This document shows, one piece after another, positions 37,541 through 47,400 of a stretch of 64,000 nucleotides of DNA. The stretch comes from Nematostella vectensis. Lineage: Eukaryota; Cnidaria; Anthozoa; Actiniaria; Edwardsiidae. The stretch's first letter is position 1, and each line of letters begins with the position of its first letter. The notes beneath the pieces were generated by a model that saw nothing but the letters and a program-made list of their open reading frames with translations, was not told the origin of the DNA and searched no databases. Made by a program: the position numbers and the translations under genes. The stretch lies in assembly GCF_932526225.1 (NCBI RefSeq), contig NC_064040.1, forward strand, positions 312,001 through 376,000, in the 5' to 3' direction.

Positions 37541-40472
37541 GCTATCAGCGGGAATCGAACCCGGGCCGCTGCGTTAGTAGTCAAGTGCCCGCAACGAAAG
37601 ACTAACGTGGCATTGCTGAAGGGAATTGTAATGAAAATTACTTTTAATACTATTGGTATCGTAAACTATCCCAAGCAAAGTCACCATCGGACTGGAGGTT
37701 ACATTCGGGAAAAGCTTCAAGGTTACACTCGGAAATTTGTTTTACGAGTGTAACCTCCAAAAGGTTACAATCAATATTTTTTTTTCCGAATGTAAATTCC
37801 AAAAAGTAACATTAGGAATAATAAAACAGTATACTCGGAAAAAAAGGTATATCAATCTATCGAGCGCTATGCTCTATGTTAGAATCTACTTAATCAAGTT
37901 ATCCAAGGAATCTAGTTAGTTCTTGTGCGCATAAAATATGTACAGGATCCTGAACAAAGCATGAGCACATCAAAGATGCTGAGAGTACATAAAAATGTCC
38001 CTATACCTTCTTTTTATGTCATGACACACCAAGAACAGTATAATTAAGTATCGATATTTAAAAAAAAAATAAAGAAAAAAAAATAGGCTATCAGCGGGAA
38101 TCGAACCCCGGTCGCTGCGGTAGTAGTCAAGTGCCCGCTCGAAAGACTAACGTGGCATTGCTGAAGGGAATTGTAATGAAAATTACTTTTAATACTATTG
38201 GTATCGTAAACTATCCCAAGCAAAGTCACCATCGGACTGGAGGTTACATTCGGGAAAAGCTTTAGGGTTACATTCGGGAATTTGTTTTACGAGTGTAACC
38301 TCCAAAAGGTTACAATCGATAATTTTTTTTTTCCGAATGTAAATTCCAAAAAGTAACATTAGGAAAAATAAAACAGTATACTCGGAAAAAAAAGTATATC
38401 AATCTATCGAGCGCTATGCTCTATGTTAGAATCTACTTAATCAAGTTATCCAAGGAATCTAGTTAGTTCTTGTGTGCATAAAATATGTACAGGATCCTGA
38501 ACAAAGCATAAGCACATCAAAGATGCTGAGAGTACATAAAAATGTCCCTATACCTTCTTTTTATGTCATGACACACCAAGAACAGTATAATTAAGTATCG
38601 ATATTTAAAAAAAAAAAATAAAGAAAAAAAAATAGGCTATCAGCGGGAATCGAACCCGGGTAGCTGCGGTAGTAGTCAAGTGCCCGCTCGAAAGACTAAC
38701 GTGGCATTGCTGAAGGAAATTGTAATGAAAATTACTTTTAATACTATTGGTATCGTAAACTATCCAAAGCAAAGTCACCATCGGACTGGAGGTTACATTC
38801 GGGAAAAGCTTCAGGGTTACATTCGGGAATTTGTTTTACGAGTGTAACCTCCAAAAGGTTACCATCGATAATTTTTTTTTCTGAATGTAAATTCCAAAAA
38901 GTAACATTAGGAAAAATAAAACAGTATACTCGGAAAAAAAGGTATATCAATCTATCGAGCGCTATGCTCTATGTTAGAATCTACTTAATCAAGTTATCCA
39001 AGGAATCTAGTTAGTTCTTGTGTGCATAAAATATGTACAGGATCCTGAACAAAGCATGAGCACATCAAAGATTCTTTAGAGTACATAAAAATGTCCCTAT
39101 ACCTTCTTTTTATGTCATGACACACCAAGAACAGTATAATTAAGTATCGATATTTAAAAAAAAATAAAGAAAAAAAAATAGGCTATCAGCGGGAATCGAA
39201 CCCGGGTCGCTGCGTTAGTAGTCAAGTGCCCGCAACGAAAGACTAACGTGGCATTGCTGAAGGGGATTGTAATGAAAATTACTTTTAATACTATTGGTAT
39301 CGTAAACTATCCCAAGCAAAGTCACCATCGGACTGGAGGTTACATTCTTGAAAAGCTTTAGGGTTACATTCGGGAATTTGTTTTACGAGTGTAACCTCCA
39401 AAAGGTTACAATCGATAATTTTTTTTTTCCGAATGTAAATTCCAAAAAGTAACATTAGGAAAAATAAAACAGTATACTCGGAAAAAAAAGTATATCAATC
39501 TATCGAGCGCTATGCTCTATGTTAGAATCTACTTAATCAAGTTATCCAAGGAATCTAGTTAGTTCTTGTGTGCATAAAATATGTACAGGATCCTGAACAA
39601 AGCATAAGCACATCAAAGATGCTGAGAGTACATAAAAATGTCCCTATACCTTCTTTTTATGTCATGACACACCAAGAACAGTATAATTAAGTATCGATAT
39701 TTAAAAAAAAAAAATAAAGAAAAAAAAATAGGCTATCAGCGGGAATCGAACCCGGGTAGCTGCGGTAGTAGTCAAGTGCCCGCTCGAAAGACTAACGTGG
39801 CATTGCTGAAGGGAATTGTAATGAAAATTACTTTTAATACTATTGGTATCGTTAACTATCCAAAGCAAAGTCACCATCGGACTGGAGGTTACATTCGGGA
39901 AAAGCTTCAGGGTTACATTCGGGAATTTGTTTTACGAGTGTAACCTCCAAAAGGTTACCATCGATAATTTTTTTTTCTGAATGTAAATTCCAAAAAGTAA
40001 CATTAGGAAAAATAAAACAGTATACTCGGAAAAAAAGGTATATCAATCTATCGAGCGCTATGCTCTATGTTAGAATCTACTTAATCAAGTTATCCAAGGA
40101 ATCTAGTTAGTTCTTGTGTGCATAAAATATGTACAGGATCCTGAACAAAGCATGAGCACATCAAAGATGCTGAGAGTACTTAAAAATGTCCCTATACCTT
40201 CTTTTTATGTCATGACACACCAAGAACAGTATAATTAAGTATCGATATTTAAAAAAAAAAAATAAAGAAAAAAAATAGGCTATCAGCCGGAATCGAACCC
40301 GGGTCACTGCGTTAGTAGTCAAGTGCCCGCAACGAAAGACTAACGTGGCATTACTGAAGGGAATTGTAATGAAAATTACTTTTAATACTATTGGTATCGT
40401 AAACTATCCCAAGCAAAGTCACCATCGGACTGGAGGTTACATTCGGGAAAAGCTTCAGGGTTACATTCGGGA
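37541..40472. repeat. Satellite array up to the retrotransposon 5' junction
   Basis: Anchors are 37737, 38282, 38831, 39378 and 39927. The next monomer is cut after 'ttacattcggga' at 40472, five bases before its anchor, by the retrotransposon. Anchors 38282 and 39378, and 38831 and 39927, form a repeated dimer (offset 1096): both copies share 'agcataagcac' and 'ttctgaatg'. The interrupted monomer is of the 'cattactgaag' subclass. Confidence 0.95.
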
Positions 40473-40492
40473 GGGTCAGCGGTCAGCGGTCG

Positions 40493-40505
40493 ACCAAGAT
40501 GGCGG
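40493..40505 (+). promoter_or_regulatory. YY1-like motif overlapping the start codon
   Basis: CAAGATGGCGGC at 40495-40506 matches the well-known YY1 consensus around AAnATGGCGGC, and its ATG is the start codon of the retrotransposon frame. From general knowledge, YY1 sites at the 5' end of mammalian L1 set the transcription start, and many YY1-bound genes start translation inside the motif. Here it lies about 22 bases from the element's 5' end, so it could be an internal promoter element. This is a sequence match only. Confidence 0.5.
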
Positions 40506-43500
40506 CCAATTTCCTCACTCCTGTCTTTATAGCTTTTCTTGCAATTTTATTCAACCAAAAGTTGCACTATTCACCAAATTTGACTTCAGGGATAAATGGA
40601 TTTGGTCTGAACTGCATCCTGGCGAACAGTGAGTCGATATTAACTGGTCTTGAAGCCTTTTACAGCCACAATATACGAGCAAATAAGATGAACGTCGGCC
40701 GAAGCTCAAGTGAACACAAACATCTCTTGCTTTGCTTACTTCTCTTAGGTGGCGATATTCAATTAAACCCGGGTCCCAAGTTGAAATTTCCATGTGGCTC
40801 TTGCAACAAACCAGTTAAAAGCAACCAAAAGGGTATTCAGTGTGACAATTGTAACTTATGGTATCACACAAGATGCTGTTCCATCAATGATGATTTATAC
40901 TATACCCTCACAGCTTCGTCTTGTACGTGGTTATGTGTGTCTTGTGGCTTTCCAAGTTTCTCAAGCTCACTATTTGAATCATCCTCCATCGAGCTACAAA
41001 ATTCATTTTCTTCATTAGACTCATTGCATCAAGATACACAGAATATTAGTAGCTCTACTATTAGATCACCTGAAACTAGCCCGCTCGACTCCAGCTCAAG
41101 AAATTCAAGTAATACAAGAAAGCAGTCAAAGGAAAAACTAACTGGCATGATTCTTAATTGTAACGGTCTTAAGGGAACTGATCATATTACTAAATTCCAA
41201 GCTCTCATAAACTTACATGATCCTGACTTTATCCTTGGAACTGAATCGAAGCTGTGCCATGATATTTCAACTTACTCCATCTTCTCTCAGAACTATTCAG
41301 TTTTTCGAAGGGACAGAAATAAATTTGAAGGCGGTGTCTTTCAAGCCATAAAATCAGATCTAGTTTGTACCGAAGAGCCAGATTTTGAAGTTGATAACTG
41401 TGAAATCATTTGGACCTCCCTCAAGCTAGCAAACCGTAAATCAATATATATGTCATCTTATTATAGGCCACCAAACCAACCTTCTGATGCTATCGATAAT
41501 CTGAATGAATCTATAAGACGAGTCTTCAACAAAGTTAAAAATTTCCCAAACATCATAATTGGAGGAGATTTTAATCTTGGAGACATTGAATGGAACTCAA
41601 GTGCCCCAACTCCAACAAATCCAGCTACAGCTTCCTTACATCAAAAGTTCCTTCAAACCATTGATGATTTTTCTCTCTCGCAACATGTCAAAACTACCAC
41701 AAGACCATCATCTGGTAAGACTTTGGACCTGTTATTAACTACCTACCCGAATGTTATTGTTAATACCTCTACTGCTTCTGGCTTAAGTGATCATCTTGCT
41801 GTCATCTTTGAGGTTAACTTAAAGCCTTCTAGATCACTAAAACCTCCTCACAAGGTTTATCAATACAAGAAAGCCAACTTTCCTGATCTGTGTAAATTTA
41901 TGTCAGACTCATCAACTACATTCTTCTCGACAAATCCAGAAAAGAGAACAGTTGAAGAAAACTGGGTCCTGTTTAAAACCTCATTGTCTACTGGGATATC
42001 TCAGTTTATTCCACAAAAATCTTCACGCCCAAAATATAAATTACCATGGATTAATACCAACATCAAAAGAGAAATGCGCAAGAAAGATCGTATGCATAAA
42101 AAAGCCATTAAGTCCAAAAATCAACAACACTGGGAGGCTTTCAAGCGTCAGCGTAATCTGGTTTCAAAGCTCATCAAAGACTCCCATAATGATTATCTTA
42201 ATAACATCATAGGCAATAGCTTAAAAGATAATCCCAAAAAGTTTTGGTCTTATGTAAGGAGTAGCAAATCAGAGTCTATTGGCATCCCGCCTTTAAAGAA
42301 CAATGATTCCTCTGTTTCTGTGACAGACGCACATAAAGCTGAAACTCTTAATACTTTTTTCCATTCAGTATTTACACAAGAACAACTACCAACACCTGTT
42401 CTTGGAAATTCACCATATTCATCAATTCCAGATCTTCACATTTCTGCTGAAGGAGTCTGTAAGCAATTATCTGAATTAAATCCAAAGAAGGCATGCGGGC
42501 CCGACGAAATTCCTGCAAATGTTCTGAAAGAAGTTTCCCAATCAATATCACATTGGCTAGCATTCATTTTTCAACAATCTTTCGACTGCAACAAGATTCC
42601 ATCTGATTGGTCAAATGCTTTAATCACAGCGATTCACAAGAAGGGTTTGAAATCTGAGCCAGCCAATTATCGACCCATTTCATTAACTTCTATTTGCTGT
42701 AAAATAATGGAACACATCATTCTCAGCCATATGGCCAAACACTTGTCATCTCATAATATCCTTATCAACCAACAACATGGATTTAGGGAAAAATTTTCCT
42801 GTGAAACTCAACTAATCTCTGCAATTCATGACTGGGCAAAAACTATTAATTTTCGTGGCCAAAATGATGTTTTATTATTAGACTTCTCAAAGGCCTTTGA
42901 TTCCGTCCCGCACCAACGACTGCTCATTAAACTTGATTTTTATGGAATCAGAGGTAATATGCTCAATTGGATCAAAGCATTTGTATCAAACCGCAAACAA
43001 AGTGTTTCAGTCAATGGTACTGTTTCTTCATCCAAGTCTGTAGTGTCTGGCGTGCCTCAGGGCTCTGTTTTGGGCCCAGTGTTATTCCTATTGTTTATTA
43101 ATGACATTTCAACATCTATACAATCTAACCTTCGTCTATTCGCAGACGACTGTGTATTATATAGAGAGGTAGCTTCATTACAGGACTGTCAAGCTTTACA
43201 ACAAGACCTCGATCGTTTATCTGTGTGGTCAAAAACTTGGCAACTTAAATTCAATGTTTCTAAATGTTATCATTTAGGAATTACTCGAAAGAAAATACCT
43301 GTTAAGTTTACTTACTCCATGGATGGAAAATGTATAACCCAAGCATCTTCTACCCCCTACTTAGGAGTAACCATCGCTGATAATCTATCATGGAACGAAC
43401 ACTGTGATAACATCTGCAAAAAGGCAAATTCTACCCTTGGCCTTTTGAAACGCATTCTATCTGGTTGTTCTCCTGAAGTAAAGGACTCTGCCTATAGAAC

Positions 43501-43948
43501 ACTTGTTCGTCCTAAATTAGAATATGCCACCAGTGCATGGAATCCATATACACAATGTAATATAAACAAGATTGAGATGATTCAACGACGTGCAGCAAGA
43601 TTTGTTTTCAATGATTACTCACGCTATAGTAGTGTTTCTCCTATGATCAACTCACTAGGATGGGAATCCTTGGAACAACGTAGGCAATTAAATCAAGCAC
43701 ATATGTTCTATAAAATCTACAATGGCCTTGTTGGTATATCTTTTCCACCCGAAGTAACACCTATCACAAGAGTCTCAAGACAACCCAACTGCGCGCCCTT
43801 CCATCAACTTGTAACATTGAATGACACTTATAAATATTCATTTTACCCAAGAACTATAAGAACTTGGAACAGTATAAATTTATCTACAATCCCAGATTCG
43901 TTAGCTAAGTTCAAGGACAGTTTATTATTAAAAGTCCAAACCAATTAA
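40499..43948 (+). CDS. PHD finger / APE endonuclease / reverse transcriptase polyprotein of a CR1/L2-like LINE
   Basis: A 1149-residue single frame that would nick target DNA and reverse-transcribe the element RNA at the nick. Order: hydrophobic N-terminus (about 5-18); leucine-rich stretch and 2A-like DIQLNPGP (86-93); PHD finger with C99, C102, C115, C118, H123, C126, C146, C149 and W144; Ser-rich linker (150-210); APE endonuclease (217-440) with N222, E249, Y321/R323, D357, N359 and the S430-D431-H432 motif; reverse transcriptase (about 660-957) with GPDEIP, NYRPISL, motif A D795, SGVPQGSVLGP (850-860) and FADD (881-884); then a C-terminal region with RPKLEYA and IQRRAARFV. No CCHC knuckle or RNase H is seen. 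CR1/L2 elements often have a separate ORF1, absent here. The start at 40499 is the first ATG in the element and sits in a good context (aagATGG). All catalytic motifs look intact. Clade assignment (CR1 versus L2) needs a tree. Confidence 0.95.
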   Translation: MAANFLTPVFIAFLAILFNQKLHYSPNLTSGINGFGLNCILANSESILTGLEAFYSHNIRANKMNVGRSSSEHKHLLLCLLLLGGDIQLNPGPKLKFPCGSCNKPVKSNQKGIQCDNCNLWYHTRCCSINDDLYYTLTASSCTWLCVSCGFPSFSSSLFESSSIELQNSFSSLDSLHQDTQNISSSTIRSPETSPLDSSSRNSSNTRKQSKEKLTGMILNCNGLKGTDHITKFQALINLHDPDFILGTESKLCHDISTYSIFSQNYSVFRRDRNKFEGGVFQAIKSDLVCTEEPDFEVDNCEIIWTSLKLANRKSIYMSSYYRPPNQPSDAIDNLNESIRRVFNKVKNFPNIIIGGDFNLGDIEWNSSAPTPTNPATASLHQKFLQTIDDFSLSQHVKTTTRPSSGKTLDLLLTTYPNVIVNTSTASGLSDHLAVIFEVNLKPSRSLKPPHKVYQYKKANFPDLCKFMSDSSTTFFSTNPEKRTVEENWVLFKTSLSTGISQFIPQKSSRPKYKLPWINTNIKREMRKKDRMHKKAIKSKNQQHWEAFKRQRNLVSKLIKDSHNDYLNNIIGNSLKDNPKKFWSYVRSSKSESIGIPPLKNNDSSVSVTDAHKAETLNTFFHSVFTQEQLPTPVLGNSPYSSIPDLHISAEGVCKQLSELNPKKACGPDEIPANVLKEVSQSISHWLAFIFQQSFDCNKIPSDWSNALITAIHKKGLKSEPANYRPISLTSICCKIMEHIILSHMAKHLSSHNILINQQHGFREKFSCETQLISAIHDWAKTINFRGQNDVLLLDFSKAFDSVPHQRLLIKLDFYGIRGNMLNWIKAFVSNRKQSVSVNGTVSSSKSVVSGVPQGSVLGPVLFLLFINDISTSIQSNLRLFADDCVLYREVASLQDCQALQQDLDRLSVWSKTWQLKFNVSKCYHLGITRKKIPVKFTYSMDGKCITQASSTPYLGVTIADNLSWNEHCDNICKKANSTLGLLKRILSGCSPEVKDSAYRTLVRPKLEYATSAWNPYTQCNINKIEMIQRRAARFVFNDYSRYSSVSPMINSLGWESLEQRRQLNQAHMFYKIYNGLVGISFPPEVTPITRVSRQPNCAPFHQLVTLNDTYKYSFYPRTIRTWNSINLSTIPDSLAKFKDSLLLKVQTN
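40754..40777 (+). other. 2A-like ribosome-skipping motif (residues 86-93, DIQLNPGP)
   Basis: The consensus for 2A peptides is D(V/I)ExNPGP; here the E position is Q, a variant I recall from other LINE 2A-like motifs. It follows a leucine-rich run (76-83). If active, the ribosome would skip the bond between G92 and P93, releasing a 92-residue leader and a 1057-residue PHD-EN-RT protein. Activity of the Q variant is uncertain. Confidence 0.7.
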
Positions 43949-44414
43949 TAATACCTATTGATATATATATGCATGAAAAGATATATTTATTTTTATTTAA
44001 CATTTACATTAACAATTAACATATTTTTTACTAGTTTCTGATCTTTAGGGTGCATGCCATGGATGCATGGAGCGGCTGCCAAACTAGCGGGAGTTGGCTC
44101 AAGGGTGAGGCAAAGATTCTTTGTTTCGCGCCTGGGTTGATTCTTGTTGGTTGGCTGTTTCATGCATTTATGGCATTCACTCTATCGATGATAATTTTAA
44201 TTTCATGTATATATAATTAATTATTTAATTTTATCAAATATCTAATTTCAATAATTTTCAAGTAATATATATTTATGCTTCATTTTAAATTTAACCTAAA
44301 TTATTTCTCCGATGGCCGATAATTATTATTATTATATTTTTCTTTTGTATTTACATATTGTATTTTCTTTTTCAACTCCTAGTATAGTCTTAACTGTTTT
44401 TTAGGAGTATAACT
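43949..44414 (+). other. Retrotransposon 3' UTR with three candidate hairpins
   Basis: A non-coding AT-rich stretch after the TAA stop. Candidate structures are TGCAT/ATGCA at 44051-44067 (5 bp, loop contains CCATGG), GCCAAACT/AGTTGGC at 44078-44098 (7 bp, one bulged A, 6-nt loop) and ACTCCTA/TAGGAGT at 44375-44408 (7 bp). Non-LTR reverse transcriptases of the L2/CR1 group recognise 3' stem-loops, so the GC-richer 44049-44150 part and the terminal hairpin are the likely recognition region. This is inferred by position and pairing only. Confidence 0.6.
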
Positions 44415-44428
44415 ATTAAAGATTAAAG
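44415..44428 (+). repeat. Terminal (ATTAAAG)2 tail of the retrotransposon
   Basis: Two perfect tandem ATTAAAG units form the last 14 bases of the element. CR1/L2-type elements typically end in a short tandem repeat rather than poly(A), so this supports the 3' boundary and the clade. The last G may be shared with the target. Confidence 0.8.
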
Positions 44429-47400
44429 GAATTTGTTTTACGAGTGTAACCTCCAAAAGGTTACAATCGATAATTTTTTTTCCGAATGTAAATTCCAAAA
44501 AGTAACATTAGGAAAAATAAAACAGTATACTCGAAAAAAAAGGTATATCAATCTATCGAGCGCTATGCTCTATGTTAGAATCTACTTAATCAAGTTAACC
44601 AAGGAATCTAGTTAGTTCTTGTGTGCATAAAATATGTACAGGATCCTGAACAAAGCATGAGCACATCAAAGATGCTGAGAGTACATAAAAATGTCCCTAT
44701 ACCTTCTTTTTATGTCATGACACACCAAGAACAGTATAATTAAGTATCGATATTTAAAAAAAAAATAAAGAAAAAAAAAATAGGCAATCAGCGGGAATCG
44801 AACCCGGGTAGCTGCGGTAGTAGTCAAGTGCCCGCTCGAAAGACTAACGTGGCATTGCTGAAGGGAATTGTAATGAAAATTACTTTTAATACTATTGGTA
44901 TCGTAAACTATCCAAAGCAAAGTCACCATCGGACTGGAGGTTACATTCGGGAAAAGCTTCAGGGTTACATTCGGGAATTTGTTTTACGAGTGTAACCTCC
45001 AAAAGGTTACCATCGATAATTTTTTTTCCGAATGTAAATTCCAAAAAGTAACATTAGGAAAAATAAAACAGTATACTCGGAAAAAAAGGTATATCAATCT
45101 ATCGAGCGCTATGCTCTATGTTAGAATCTACTTAATCAAGTTATCCAAGGAATCTAGTTAGTTCTTGTGTGCATAAAATATGTACAGGATCCTGAACAAA
45201 GCATGAGCACATCAAAGATGCTGAGAGTACATAAAAATGTCCCTATACCTTCTTTTTATGTCATGACACACCAAGAACAGTATAATTAAGTATCGATATT
45301 TAAAAAAAAATAATAAAGAAAAAAAAATAGGCTATCAGCGGGAATCGAACCCGGGTAGCTGCGTTAGTAGTCAAGTGCCCGCAACGAAAGACTAACGTGG
45401 CATTACTGAAGGGAATTGTAATGAAAATTACTTTTAATACTATTGGTATCGTAAAATATCCCAAGCAAAGTCACCATTGGACTGGAGGTTACATTCGGGA
45501 AAAGCTTCAGGGTTACATTCGGGAATTTGTTTTACGAGTGTAACCTCCAAAAGGTTACAATCGATAATTTTTTTTCGGAATGTAAATTCCAAAAAGTAAC
45601 ATTAGGAAAAATAAAACAGTATACTCGGAAAAAAAGGTATATCAATCTATCGAGCGCTATGCTCTATGTTAGAATCTACTTAATCAAGTTATCCAAGGAA
45701 TCTAGTTAGTTCTTGAGTGCATAAAATATGTACAGGATCCTGAACAAAGCATGAGCACATCAAAGATGCTGAGAGTACATAAAAATGTCCCTATACCTTC
45801 TTTTTATGTCATGACACACCAAGAACAGTATAATTATGTATCGATATTTGAAAAAAAATTAAAGAAAAAAAAATAGGCTATCAGCGGGAATCGAACCCGG
45901 GTCGCTGCGTTAGTAGTCAAGTGCCCGCAACGAAAGACTAACGTGGCATTACTGAAGGGAATTGTAATGAAAATTACTTTTAATACTATTGGTATCGTAA
46001 ACTATCCCAAGCAAAGTCACCATCGGACTGGAGGTTACATTCGGGAAAAGCTTCAGGGTTACATTCGGGAATTTGTTTTACGAGTGTAACCTCCAAAAGG
46101 TTACAATCGATAATTTTTTTTCCGAATGTAAATTCCAAAAAGTAACATTAGGAAAAATAAAACAGTATACTCGAAAAAAAAGGTATATCAATCTATCGAG
46201 CGCTATGCTCTATGTTAGAATCTACTTAATCAAGTTATCCAAGGAATCTAGTTAGTTCTTGTGTGCATAAAATATGTACAGGATCCTGAACAAAGCATGA
46301 GCACATCAAAGATGCTGAGAGTACATAAAAATGTCCCTATACCTTCTTTTTATGTCATGACACACCAAGAACAGTATAATTAAGTATCGATATTTAAAAA
46401 AAAATAATAAAGAAAAAAAAATAGGCTATCAGCGGGAATCGAACCCGGGTAGCTGCGTTAGTAGTCAAGTGCCCGCAACGAAAGACTAACGTGGCATTAC
46501 TGAAGGGAATTGTAATGAAAATTACTTTTAATACTATTGGTATCGTAAAATATCCCAAGCAAAGTCACCATTGGACTGGAGGTTACATTCGGGAAAAGCT
46601 TCAGGGTTACATTCGGGAATTTGTTTTACGAGTGTAACCTCCAAAAGGTTACAATCGATAATTTTTTTTCGGAATGTAAATTCCAAAAAGTAACATTAGG
46701 AAAAATAAAACAGTATACTCGGAAAAAAAGGTATATCAATCTATCGAGCGCTATGCTCTATGTTAGAATCTACTTAATCAAGTTATCCAAGGAATCTAGT
46801 TAGTTCTTGAGTGCATAAAATATGTACAGGATCCTGAACAAAGCATGAGCACATCAAAGATGCTGAGAGTACATAAAAATGTCCCTATACCTTCTTTTTA
46901 TGTCATGACACACCAAGAACAGTATAATTATGTATCGATATTTGAAAAAAAATTAAAGAAAAAAAAATAGGCTATCAGCGGGAATCGAACCCGGGTCGCT
47001 GCGTTAGTAGTCAAGTGCCCGCAACGAAAGACTAACGTGGCATTACTGAAGGGAATTGTAATGAAAATTACTTTTAATACTATTGGTATCGTAAACTATC
47101 CCAAGCAAAGTCACCATCGGACTGGAGGTTACATTCGGGAAAAGCTTCAGGGTTACATTCGGGAATTTGTTTTACGAGTGTAACCTCCAAAAGGTTACAA
47201 TCGATAATTTTTTTTCCGAATGTAAATTCCAAAAAGTAACATTAGGAAAAATAAAACAGTATACTCGAAAAAAAAGGTATATCAATCTATCGAGCGCTAT
47301 GCTCTATGTTAGAATCTACTTAATCAAGTTAACCAAGGAATCTAGTTAGTTCTTGTGTGCATAAAATATGTACAGGATCCTGAACAAAGCATGAGCACAT

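Larger units (their letters stand above)
40473..44428 (+). mobile_element. CR1/L2-like non-LTR retrotransposon, apparently complete and intact
   Basis: A 3.96-kb element inserted in plus orientation into one satellite monomer. It has a 26-base leader containing two tandem GGTCAGC units (40474-40487) plus GGTC, one uninterrupted frame (40499-43948), an AT-rich 3' UTR of about 470 bases with hairpins, and a terminal (ATTAAAG)2 tail (44415-44428) instead of poly(A). Flanking satellite resumes without loss: counting the shared 'gga' (40470-40472 and 44428-44430) once restores a 548-bp monomer, so any target duplication is 3 bp or absent, as is usual for CR1-type elements. Both monomer halves belong to the same subclass. 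No frameshift or stop suggests a young insertion. Whether the short leader is the true 5' end or a slight truncation cannot be decided here. Confidence 0.93.

Noticed and set aside
40551-40793. Open frames on the other strand or frames inside the retrotransposon (also 40794-41018, 41952-42212, 42372-42563)
   Set aside because: They overlap the long intact PHD-EN-RT frame and show no domain of their own.
40473-44428. LTR retrotransposon or DNA transposon
   Set aside because: No long terminal repeats, terminal inverted repeats, integrase or transposase; the APE endonuclease plus RT order is that of a non-LTR element.
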